NCBI GenBank assembly: GCA_024654105.1 | Contig: JANLID010000152.1 | Span: forward strand, 1 to 5,954 | Length of the DNA stretch: 5,954 bases | Origin: Gallionella sp. | GTDB taxonomy: Bacteria; Pseudomonadota; Gammaproteobacteria; Burkholderiales; Gallionellaceae | Reading direction: 5' to 3' | In this document: in pieces, positions 1-4,887 of the stretch | Position numbering within the stretch: the stretch's first letter is position 1 | Layout of the letters: each line of letters starts with the position of its first letter | Notes under the pieces: generated by a model | The model's database searches: none | The model's input: only the letters and a program-made list of their open reading frames with translations | What the model was told of the DNA's origin: nothing | Made by a program: the position numbers and the translations under genes

Positions 1-72
1 GCGACCGCCGCCGATATTGCCAGTTATGAATCGGCCCTTTTCATCCTGTTGCGGTTTAATGGATTCCGGCAT
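1..72 (-). CDS. N-terminus of DUF5681-like phage protein, probable start of terminase module (partial)
   Basis: Only the first 24 codons are present; the gene runs off the left edge of the window. The visible peptide has a charged lead followed by DEKGRFITGNIGGGR. This resembles the Gly/Arg-rich opening of DUF5681 proteins (KGRFxxGNxGGxGRPKGS), which in phages often sit at or near the terminase small-subunit position. The ATG lies 10 bases after the stop of the small membrane protein gene upstream, with only a weak GAG or AGAGA ribosome site. The family match rests on about 15 residues and the terminase link on position, so the function is inferred. An ordinary small terminase or an unrelated DNA-binding protein remains possible. 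Confidence 0.5.
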   Translation of the reverse strand, partial: MPESIKPQQDEKGRFITGNIGGGR

Positions 73-82
73 TTCTCTGGGC

Positions 83-250
83 TCACACCATCATGTTCGG
101 AGCGAGGTTGCGCAGCAGCCATATCAGCACCGCGACGATTACCACTACCTTGATGATTGTTTTCATCGTGCCGTCTATTGGTAGCATTGGCACAACGTAC
201 AGAATCGCACCGACGATAATCAGTGCGACGAGTAGGGTTACAAGGCTCAT
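83..250 (-). CDS. Thivi_2564 family small membrane protein
   Basis: A 55-residue protein made almost entirely of two hydrophobic segments (about residues 3-21 and 32-49), joined by a short loop PMLPIDGTMKT. The layout MSLVTLLV, then P(I/M)DG, then a Lys, then IIKVVVIVAVLIWLL is the pattern I know from the Thivi_2564 family of small membrane proteins, which have no assigned function. AAGGAT lies about nine bases before the ATG. The gene sits alone between an 89-base gap and the probable packaging gene. A 90-residue alternative frame covers the same bases, but it lacks this membrane pattern and is rejected. A holin-like or envelope-associated role could be imagined from size and two helices, but nothing in the sequence shows it. 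Confidence 0.82.
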   Translation of the reverse strand: MSLVTLLVALIIVGAILYVVPMLPIDGTMKTIIKVVVIVAVLIWLLRNLAPNMMV

Positions 251-339
251 TGGAGAATATCCTTTGGCGAACCGAAGGGCCGGTTGTGCGGCGCAATTTC
301 AGATATTACACGCAAACTTAATCTAGCTTCTACCCAATG
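251..339 (-). promoter_or_regulatory. Intergenic gap, candidate control region before the packaging genes
   Basis: This 89-base gap separates the end of the replication/accessory operon from the membrane protein and packaging genes. It is AT-rich in its upstream part, with TTGGGT near 337-332 and TAATAT near 307-302 on the minus strand, but neither spacing nor match is good enough to name a promoter. A short inverted repeat, AACCG-6 bases-CGGTT (about 284-269), has no T-run after it and so is not a convincing intrinsic terminator. It could be an operator or antitermination site. The regulatory role is inferred from position. Confidence 0.25.
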
Positions 340-870
340 TCAAATGCGCTCATATGATGCGATCACGTCGCAGACGAACCGCACGATTGTTAGCGCCCTT
401 GCCGATGCAGCCTTGCCTTCGAACTCACGGCTGGCACCAGCTACCCCAGCGGGGATTTCATGCCTCACCACGTTCTCGAATATCACGAAATAATCCGCAA
501 GCTGGCCGGGGAAGTAATCACGGATGCGGTGCAATTGCTCGCGCGCGTCGATCTCACGGTTGCAGGCGTGTTCGGAATTGCCGCTGCCCGGTATGCGCTG
601 GCCGTATTGTGCCGTTACCCGCTGTTGGCAACCGGCGATGCTCCACAAAACCAAGCAGTGATCAATGATCTTGTGGTGGGTATCGTCGATCTTGTCGCCC
701 CAGCGTCGAACCGGTGAGCCGCCGTTGTTGCGATAAACCATCGCATTGGTGTTCGTCTCGCTGTGCGTCACGAAGTCGCGGGTGAAGTCGCCATTAATGA
801 CTTGTGCGACCGGCGGGGTTTCCAGCGCCTCGATTTGCAACTGCCTTTTCTTGCTGCGACCACGAGCCAT
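340..870 (-). CDS. Conserved phage protein, possible late-gene regulator
   Basis: A 176-residue soluble protein. The start overlaps the previous stop by one base (TGATG) and has AAGGTG seven bases upstream. The N-terminus is basic (MARGRSKKRQ). The middle holds VRRW (residues 54-57) and a helix around DHCLVLWSIAG (70-80) followed by QRVTAQYGQRI and GSGNSE. The C-terminal third reads as a helical domain: a tyrosine/phenylalanine-rich stretch (118-131), FENVVRHEIPAGVAGA (131-146), an Ala-rich segment, then VRFVCDVIASYERI to the end. I recognise the overall pattern as a conserved alphaproteobacterial phage protein without an assigned function. The end looks like a helix-turn-helix followed by a regulator helix. 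It is the last gene before the packaging module, the place of Q-like antiterminators in many phages. The regulator role is inference from position and helix pattern. Confidence 0.8.
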   Translation of the reverse strand: MARGRSKKRQLQIEALETPPVAQVINGDFTRDFVTHSETNTNAMVYRNNGGSPVRRWGDKIDDTHHKIIDHCLVLWSIAGCQQRVTAQYGQRIPGSGNSEHACNREIDAREQLHRIRDYFPGQLADYFVIFENVVRHEIPAGVAGASREFEGKAASARALTIVRFVCDVIASYERI

Positions 871-1034
871 CAGTGCGTCACCTTCGATTGCTGTTCATCA
901 GGATCACGCTTGAGCCGTAGAAACTCGTTGGCCAACTCCAACACGCGGGATGATAGAACACCATGCTCGAAAACACCGGACTCTTCGCAAAATGCCTTGA
1001 ACTCGGCATCGATGATGTCAAACTCTGCGGCCAT
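870..1034 (-). CDS. Small acidic hypothetical protein, 54 residues
   Basis: Begins MAAEFDIIDAEFKAFCEE and ends in DEQQSKVTH. It is acidic and predicted helical, with no motif I recognise. The frame is open further upstream (to 1178), but the internal ATG at 1034 is chosen because it overlaps the stop of the preceding 44-residue gene by one base (TGATG) and the upstream extension would run across that whole gene in another frame. A GGAAG lies four bases before the ATG. It also hands over to the next gene by a one-base overlap, so translation is likely coupled across all three. Function unknown. Confidence 0.7.
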   Translation of the reverse strand: MAAEFDIIDAEFKAFCEESGVFEHGVLSSRVLELANEFLRLKRDPDEQQSKVTH

Positions 1035-1168
1035 CAGTCTTCCCATTCCTCTTTGCGTATTTGCTGCATTTCCTGTGCATAGCGGGAATATCGGTCGATG
1101 GTGCCTTCTGGCAAGCCATAGGCATTGTCGTTGGCGGGCTTGCAGTCCTTGCAAAGTGACTGGGTCAT
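1034..1168 (-). CDS. Small hypothetical protein with CxxC, 44 residues
   Basis: A gene below usual ORF cut-offs. It starts with an ATGA overlap with the end of the DUF551 gene and ends with a one-base overlap with the next gene, so both ends fit the coupled layout of this operon. The product starts MTQSLCKDCKPANDNAYG and continues with a charged helical tail ending in RKEEWED. The C6-x2-C9 pair could form half a metal site or a disulfide. No close ribosome site precedes it (AAGG is 13 bases away), which fits translational coupling with the upstream gene. Function unknown. Confidence 0.65.
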   Translation of the reverse strand: MTQSLCKDCKPANDNAYGLPEGTIDRYSRYAQEMQQIRKEEWED

Positions 1169-1353
1169 GTCCGATCATCTACCTTGTTAGGTGGGGGAGG
1201 TAGGGGTTGCCAATGTGTCGGCTGATTGAAGCGATGCGGCTCGTAAAGCGTCGGGAACCAATCGTGCGACATGCCAACGCCAACCTTATCATTGCCAAAT
1301 AGCAGAAGTGGAATATCATCAGGCGCTGTCGATATCGGTTGCCAGTCAGCCAT
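1165..1353 (-). CDS. DUF551 domain protein
   Basis: A 62-residue protein with the two hallmarks of the DUF551 family found in many phages: the opening W-x-P-I-S-T-A-P (residues 4-11) and the ending THWQPLPPPP (46-55), separated by a short variable middle with a hydrophobic strand (IPLLLFG). The family has no established biochemical role. A strong GGAGG lies five bases before the ATG, and the start overlaps the preceding stop by eight bases (ATGGCTGA). The length is typical of the shortest family members. The seven-residue tail after the proline run is not part of the domain. Confidence 0.85.
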   Translation of the reverse strand: MADWQPISTAPDDIPLLLFGNDKVGVGMSHDWFPTLYEPHRFNQPTHWQPLPPPPNKVDDRT

Positions 1354-1621
1354 TTACGCCTCCATCGATTACTCGGAACCCGACAAGCCTCTTTTTACCA
1401 TCACCAACGTCAACGGCGCGAACATAACCTTCATCGAACATCTTATCGATATCGCGGGCGCTATCATAACTAGCACATTCAGGCGCGCTGCAGCCGGTCC
1501 AATAACCATCTTCTTCCACAAGTGGCGCCGGGCAAACCGTGAAAAGTTCGCCGCATTCCACGCAACGATATTCTGCGACCTGCGTTCCATATTCATTCAC
1601 GGTTTCACGAAGCCTAGCCAT
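1346..1621 (-). CDS. Cys-rich, zinc-ribbon-like hypothetical protein, 91 residues
   Basis: The start at 1621 is chosen because ATGGCTAG overlaps the previous stop by eight bases, the same arrangement used at this gene's own end. A longer frame reaching 1717 would cover the preceding gene. C20-x2-C23 (YRCVECGELF) and C44-x4-C49 (GCSAPEC) are spaced like the two halves of a zinc ribbon, with an extra C30 between them. Behind them comes an acidic region (DSARDIDKMFDEG) and a basic strand (DGKKRLVGFRVID). I recognise no named family. Likely metal binding and perhaps nucleic-acid or protein contact, inferred from the cysteine pattern only. Confidence 0.72.
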   Translation of the reverse strand: MARLRETVNEYGTQVAEYRCVECGELFTVCPAPLVEEDGYWTGCSAPECASYDSARDIDKMFDEGYVRAVDVGDGKKRLVGFRVIDGGVNG

Positions 1622-1766
1622 TTGCTCTAAGTCTCCGCTGCCGTGCTCGGTTGCGCAATACTTGGCGCTTGCGCCGGATATCCCAACTCTCGTTGATGAT
1701 GTCCTCAAGCACCGCAAGTTCGCCGCGTTCGATAGGATCGAGCCAGTTTCGCCAGTTGTCGGTCAT
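1614..1766 (-). CDS. Small basic hypothetical protein, 50 residues
   Basis: A short gene missed by ordinary length cut-offs. AAGG lies four bases before the ATG within an AAGGGG run, in the 41-base gap after the preceding stop. The product opens with MTDNWRNWLDPIERGEL, has an acidic-amphipathic middle (LEDIINESWD), then a strongly Arg-rich helix from about residue 31 to the end (RRKRQVLRNRARQRRLRANG). That layout suggests nucleic-acid contact through the tail, but this is inference. The end overlaps the next start by eight bases, implying coupling. No family recognised. Confidence 0.7.
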   Translation of the reverse strand: MTDNWRNWLDPIERGELAVLEDIINESWDIRRKRQVLRNRARQRRLRANG

Positions 1767-1807
1767 ATCCCCTTGTCGCTTATCTGCTGGCAACAGTCAA
1801 GCCCCTT

Positions 1808-2074
1808 TCAGCTACCCTCGGTGAGCGTTTTCTTGATGCCCTCTACCAGCCCGATCTGCGCGAACGGGTCAAGCGAACCAGCTTGGCAAAAGCCTGAACA
1901 CGCCACGCCTTCATCGTCTATATACCCGTAGATCACGATGATATGTTGGGCCTTCCATTCGCCGGTTTTAACGCGGTGGGCCGCTATTTCAAGCGCTTCC
2001 GATGCTGGATGCGCAGATGGTTCGCCGCTTCCCTTTTTCCAACGGATATCGGTCAAGCTGGTCGGCTCGCTCAT
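1808..2074 (-). CDS. Hypothetical phage protein, 88 residues
   Basis: Starts with an ATGA overlap with the preceding small gene and has AAGGAAAGG just upstream of the ATG. The N-terminus (SLTDIRWKKGSGEPSAHPAS) looks flexible. The core is a helix (EALEIAAHRVKTGEW) followed by a hydrophobic strand (HIIVIYGYIDDEG), C59 and C63 in ACSGFCQAG, and a final helix (FAQIGLVEGIKKTL). This helix-strand-helix layout with 'viVvyg..DDG' and a terminal helix occurs in small uncharacterised phage proteins. I do not recognise a named domain or function. It closes the first part of the small-gene chain and is followed by the only gap (41 bases) within it. Confidence 0.75.
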   Translation of the reverse strand: MSEPTSLTDIRWKKGSGEPSAHPASEALEIAAHRVKTGEWKAQHIIVIYGYIDDEGVACSGFCQAGSLDPFAQIGLVEGIKKTLTEGS

Positions 2075-2202
2075 TTGCCTTTCCTTCGTTTGCCGCGCGG
2101 ACGCCCGCCTGTTTCATCCCGCGCCACCTCTGCCATGTTGCGGTGGTATGGCATAGGCCAGCAATCAGGGGCTGGGCGGGGACGTAGTGAATAGGGGATC
2201 AT
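2071..2202 (-). CDS. Small basic hypothetical protein, 43 residues
   Basis: Both ends overlap the neighbours by ATGA (2202-2199 and 2074-2071), filling exactly the space between the loader-like gene and the 88-residue gene. That exact fit is the main reason to believe it. The product starts MIPYSLRPRPAPDCWPMPYHRN, rich in Pro and aromatic residues, and ends with a Gly/Arg/Lys tail (TGGRPRGKRRKGK). No folded domain is evident. A GGAGAG is 11 bases before the ATG, rather far, so translation probably depends on the upstream gene. The basic tail suggests nucleic-acid contact (inference). Confidence 0.65.
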   Translation of the reverse strand: MIPYSLRPRPAPDCWPMPYHRNMAEVARDETGGRPRGKRRKGK

Positions 2203-2735
2203 GGTTCGCTCGTCTCTCCTTTCCTGCGCTGGACCTCGTACTTTATCAGGCGCAGCGTTTCTCTCGCAGAGAATGCTCGGCTTGTCGGCTCACCCCTTGA
2301 AGGCGTTGACCATGCGCCAGTCCACAGCTTTTCGCTTGCTGGCGGTTCGGTCATTTCGTTCAATTCCGCGATGCTCGGGAAAAATTTGCAGTTCAGCAAT
2401 ACTTCCTTGGCTAGTTCGTCGGCGCGAGCCTTCGTCAATCCGGCAAGGAAGCGTGCGTAAAGCCTCCCCTTCATTTCGCCGCCATCGTCGTCGTCGGCGC
2501 GCTTGGCGCATGACGCTGCCCACATTCGCAGAATCTTGTGAGCGTGGGCCTCGCTGCACATTTCAGGGAGTTCGACTTCCTTGGCTATCGACAAGAGCCA
2601 ATCGATGTCCTGCCGTTCCCACTTCGCCGGAAGCTTGCCCAAGTCCGCTTCCGTTAGCGTGCTCAGCAAGTTTTCGGTCAAGGGCGCGGATAAATCCGTC
2701 ACCACTCGCTGAGCCACCTCGCCTATCCTTTCCAT
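2199..2735 (-). CDS. Probable replicative helicase loader-like protein
   Basis: 178 residues from the ATG at 2735, chosen because GGAG lies five bases upstream; the frame stays open to 2849 but that ATG has no ribosome site. The N-terminal part (1-60) is helical. It is followed by HKILRMW (66-72), an acidic loop DDDDGG (81-86), a helix RLYARFLAGL (91-100), and the phrase LLNCKFFPSIAELNEM (113-128). 'Small-CKFFPSIAEL' after two helices is the kind of signature seen in phage helicase loaders/inhibitors such as the G39P/DnaD-associated type, although overall similarity is uncertain. Position directly after a DUF1376 initiator-type gene mirrors lambda O/P order. It would then bring the host DnaB to the phage origin. 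Function is inferred; the gene itself is well supported despite the 173-base overlap with its upstream neighbour. Confidence 0.75.
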   Translation of the reverse strand: MERIGEVAQRVVTDLSAPLTENLLSTLTEADLGKLPAKWERQDIDWLLSIAKEVELPEMCSEAHAHKILRMWAASCAKRADDDDGGEMKGRLYARFLAGLTKARADELAKEVLLNCKFFPSIAELNEMTEPPASEKLWTGAWSTPSRGEPTSRAFSARETLRLIKYEVQRRKGETSEP

Positions 2736-3411
2736 TTCCACTCCAATCTTGCTTGATCTCAAAAATTCCAGTCCATTGGTTTTCAGTTGATTGGTCAAGC
2801 ACAGCCCCAGGATCGTGTCCTGTTGCCTTCCATCGATCCAGTTTTCCAATCAGCAGTTCAATCGCTCGCGGCGTTGGCATCCCGCTTTTGCGCCTGCGCA
2901 TGGCAATGAACGCATTCCAAGGCTCAACTGGTATCCAGTCAGGGATATCAGGCCAATCACGCATAGCCGTGTGCTGGGGGGTTATAGGGGGCTCTTCCTT
3001 ATTGGAGATGGGACTAGGACTAGGACTAGGAGTTGGCGAGCGGTTGCAACCTAATTCAACCGTGGTTGAATGCCTGCCGTTTCTTTTCAATGCACTAGCC
3101 TTGCCAGCCGCAGACTGCCTTTCACGATACCGTTTGACAGCATTGGCTTCGTCGATCAATCTTCCTTGCGTCCAATAGCCGTTTTCGATCTTAAAAAATG
3201 CGCTCATAACCGGCCTGATTCGCTTCCACTGCGAAGGCGTCATCTTGGCATATCTGGCTAGCAGCTTATCATCATCCGGCAGCCGCTTTTCTTGCGTCCG
3301 CCATGCGATCATGAGCAAAAGGAGATAGGCACCGTGCTCGATTGTTGTCAGGTGCGACGTGTCCGCCAAGTAGGCGTCTGTCCAAAGCGGCATCGATGGG
3401 AACTCGGCCAT
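2563..3411 (-). CDS. DUF1376 phage replication-initiation-type protein
   Basis: 282 residues. The N-terminal domain (about 4-95) carries the DUF1376 pattern: FPSMPLWTDAYLADTSHLT, EHGAYLLLLMIAWR, LPDDD, W62-K-R-I and GYWTQGRLIDE. The family is common in phage and prophage replication modules next to helicase or helicase-loader genes. Next comes a low-complexity linker with alternating Ser-Pro (about 125-134) and a second helical domain (152-220: WNAFIAMRRRKSG, RAIELLIGKLDRW, NQWTGIFEIK), the typical tail of such initiator-like proteins. The ATG overlaps the nuclease stop by one base (TAATG). From about residue 226 on, its codons are shared with the next gene in another frame, and there the composition turns Gly/Ser-rich. 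Role as origin binding or primosome assembly is known only by association for the family. Confidence 0.88.
   Translation of the reverse strand: MAEFPSMPLWTDAYLADTSHLTTIEHGAYLLLLMIAWRTQEKRLPDDDKLLARYAKMTPSQWKRIRPVMSAFFKIENGYWTQGRLIDEANAVKRYRERQSAAGKASALKRNGRHSTTVELGCNRSPTPSPSPSPISNKEEPPITPQHTAMRDWPDIPDWIPVEPWNAFIAMRRRKSGMPTPRAIELLIGKLDRWKATGHDPGAVLDQSTENQWTGIFEIKQDWSGNGKDRRGGSASGDGFIRALDRKLAEHANGSGLGQASGEVGTAGHRLALVDSQGSRTP
2741..2744 (-). promoter_or_regulatory. Ribosome binding site deciding the loader-like gene start
   Basis: GGAG on the minus strand, five bases before the ATG at 2735. The longer alternative start at 2849 has no comparable site. The site lies inside the coding sequence of the upstream DUF1376 gene, so the loader-like protein is probably initiated internally within that frame. 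Confidence 0.6.
3011..3031. repeat. Hexanucleotide repeat coding a Ser-Pro linker
   Basis: GGACTA is repeated three times without error, followed by GGA, inside the DUF1376 gene. It codes the alternating Ser-Pro linker between the two domains. Because the unit is six bases, gain or loss of copies would change linker length by two residues without breaking the frame. Confidence 0.85.
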
Positions 3412-4337
3412 TATTCGGTTGCCGGTTCAAAGGCACGATCTAATTCTTCCTTAGCGACAGGCAAGTTGAATAGTGCTTGTTTCAGAATACGCCGGATTTC
3501 CTCCAGGCGCTTATCAGCATCCAACACCCTCGCATCAGCATCGCATGCGGACATCAAATCCCCGATCCGTCTACGAACAGCCCAAAGACCAATATTTCCA
3601 TCAAGTTCCAACCAATCCAATATCTCATTGCGGATAGCTATCCATTCACCAGCTTCACTCTCCGCTTTTTTCCGCATGGTGTCTCGATAAGAACTCATCT
3701 CTGTATCAATACGCTTGCGTTCATAATCAGCCACCGCGATTGCGTCCGCTGTACGCTGTTCAGCGGTAACTAAATCACGGGCAGCGAGTGCGACGGCGGA
3801 ACCGAATTTTTGTCGGATAGTTTCGTTTTCTTTCCACATCTCCATTCGGCGCGGGCGCGGTTCCCGCCTTGCGTATGTTCGCGAAACCCCGTCTATAAGC
3901 AATTTCATGCATGCTTCAAACGGCGGAGTAACACTTTGCAGTGTAGGGCGTCTGGAATATCTCCACACATGTTCCTTGCGGACGATTAACCCACATGCGT
4001 CTGGGATATCAGCTACTGTGCAAAGCCCATCTGGAACAGCGAATGTTACCGAACCCGCATAACGCTGATATGCCTGCCATTTACCGGAAGTAGTATCCGA
4101 CCGCAGATCGCTCCTACTAACCTTTATCTCAAAAGCCGATGGTCGAGGACGACTATAACTTTTATCCAAAGTGAACACGTCTGGTCTGGGCGAACCACTT
4201 GGTCCAAGCTGCATATCCGTCCACACCATGCGGGTTGGCGCCATAAGGTAGCCAGCGAGGTCGGCCGCTAGGTCATCATGCTTCCACTCGCTTAGAGCGC
4301 GCTTGCATTTCGGTAAGGCTGGGGGTATATTGTTCAT
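3411..4337 (-). CDS. MmcB-like PD-(D/E)XK nuclease with C-terminal coiled coil
   Basis: 308 residues. The N-terminal half looks like the MmcB family of putative DNA-repair nucleases: HDDLAADLAGYLM (20-32), RPDVFTL with D53, AFEIKVSRSDLRSD with E70-x-K72, then WQAYQRYAGSVTFAVPDGL (87-105). D53, E70 and K72 make a plausible PD-(D/E)XK metal site. MmcB in Caulobacter belongs to the DNA-damage response; here a phage recombination or DNA-processing role is inferred from context (RusA upstream, replication genes downstream). Residues about 165-300 are rich in Glu, Arg, Lys, Ala and Asp and should form long helices or a coiled coil, which I do not associate with ordinary short MmcB. The ATG has AGGAG 18 bases upstream, too far to be convincing. 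Three sampled lines (3541-3720) count 83 GC of 180, lower than the other sampled genes, hinting at separate acquisition. Confidence 0.72.
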   Translation of the reverse strand: MNNIPPALPKCKRALSEWKHDDLAADLAGYLMAPTRMVWTDMQLGPSGSPRPDVFTLDKSYSRPRPSAFEIKVSRSDLRSDTTSGKWQAYQRYAGSVTFAVPDGLCTVADIPDACGLIVRKEHVWRYSRRPTLQSVTPPFEACMKLLIDGVSRTYARREPRPRRMEMWKENETIRQKFGSAVALAARDLVTAEQRTADAIAVADYERKRIDTEMSSYRDTMRKKAESEAGEWIAIRNEILDWLELDGNIGLWAVRRRIGDLMSACDADARVLDADKRLEEIRRILKQALFNLPVAKEELDRAFEPATE

Positions 4338-4376
4338 AGGGCGCGGTTGTGGTTACTCCTTTAAGCTATTACCGCG

Positions 4377-4495
4377 TCAGGCTTCGAAACCGGTAAAGTC
4401 ATCGAAGCCGCCGCGCCCGCCATCATGCATCAAAGTTCGCCATCTTGCAACCCTTGACCATGCTTGAGGTTTCCGTTAAATACATGCTCAGCCAT
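4377..4495 (-). pseudogene. Small phage gene with apparent one-base frameshift
   Basis: A perfect AGGAGG (4503-4508) lies eight bases before an ATG at 4495 that opens with MAEHVFNGNLK and would stop at 4430 after 21 codons. Another frame, open across the rest of the stretch, gives a natural-looking tail AWSRVARWRTLMHDGGRGG followed by FDDFTGFEA and a stop at 4377. One extra A in the CTCAAGCATGG stretch (about 4460-4470) would join them into one 39-residue protein with a Gly/Asp/Phe-rich end. I see no canonical slippery heptamer for programmed shifting. So this is either a recent loss, a sequencing error, or a genuinely short 21-codon peptide. Function unknown; the acidic FDDF end superficially recalls tails that bind partner proteins, which is speculative. 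Confidence 0.45.
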
Positions 4496-4502
4496 GGCTT
4501 AC

Positions 4503-4508
4503 CCTCCT
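4503..4508 (-). promoter_or_regulatory. Perfect Shine-Dalgarno for the small frameshifted gene
   Basis: AGGAGG on the minus strand, overlapping the RusA stop codon TAG, with ideal spacing to the ATG at 4495. It is the best ribosome binding site in the window, which argues that translation really begins at this short and apparently broken gene. Confidence 0.7.
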
Positions 4509-4887
4509 AGTTGCCATGGGGGCCGGGATCGAATGAGACGTCACTCTCCCGGCCCAATATCTCAACCTCTACGCGGCCTGGTGCCTGTGGTTCGCAGAAC
4601 TCATAGCTGGGCAGGAAGCGGGCGTCGTTAATTTCAAGCGCGTCGGCAATTCCATCGATAGCGGCCTTTAGCCTATTCGGGAACGAGACGCGATCACCGC
4701 GCCGATCCGGTGGCACGAAGCGAAAATGGATGCGAATATCGCCGCTGTCTGGCATAGGCGGAAGCTTGGCCGCCAGTGTGGCTATGTGAGCGCCGTCACG
4801 CTGGGCCTTGACCACCTTGGCGAGCACCCACCATCTGTTTTTGTTATGGCCGCTAAGGCTGGCTGGGGGCCAAGGCAAGATTATCAT
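4507..4887 (-). CDS. rusA: RusA-family Holliday junction resolvase (variant active site)
   Basis: 126 residues, the usual size for RusA. The opening MIILPWPPASLSGHNKNRWW (strand, then N-rich turn), the basic helix KVVKAQRD, the strand IRIHFRFVPP and the helix KAAIDGIADALEINDARF (74-91) follow the RusA fold order. RusA homodimers cut four-way junctions at metal sites formed by Asp residues in a D-x-D-N motif plus a later Asp. Here the motif reads D65-R-V-S, so the second Asp and the Asn are replaced, whereas K74, D78 and D88 are present. Similar alpha-proteobacterial phage variants seem to exist in my memory, but activity is unproven. The ATG overlaps the methyltransferase stop by ATGA, implying coupled translation. 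Role: resolving recombination or replication intermediates before packaging. Confidence 0.85.
   Translation of the reverse strand: MIILPWPPASLSGHNKNRWWVLAKVVKAQRDGAHIATLAAKLPPMPDSGDIRIHFRFVPPDRRGDRVSFPNRLKAAIDGIADALEINDARFLPSYEFCEPQAPGRVEVEILGRESDVSFDPGPHGN

Noticed and set aside
269..284. Intrinsic terminator at the AACCG/CGGTT inverted repeat
   Set aside because: The stem is only five pairs and no T-run follows, so it does not meet the usual criteria.
24..296. Minus-strand 90-codon frame covering the left end
   Set aside because: It covers the Thivi_2564-type gene in another frame, is Arg/Asn-rich with no pattern, and would overlap the DUF5681-like start.
870..1178. 102-residue version of the 54-residue gene
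   Set aside because: The extra 48 residues cross the whole 44-residue gene, and the internal ATG has the TGATG junction typical of this operon.
1346..1717. 123-residue version of the Cys-rich gene
   Set aside because: The extension overlaps the Arg-rich 50-residue gene almost completely; the ATGGCTAG junction at 1621 supports the shorter form.
2201..3178. Long plus-strand open frame of 325 codons, the longest in the window
   Set aside because: It lies antisense to the DUF1376 and loader-like genes, is Ser/Arg/Leu-rich without domains, and has no neighbours on that strand; the minus-strand genes have recognisable families.
4377..4495. Programmed ribosomal frameshift in the small gene
   Set aside because: No canonical X-XXY-YYZ heptamer in the starting frame and no clear downstream stem; an indel is simpler.
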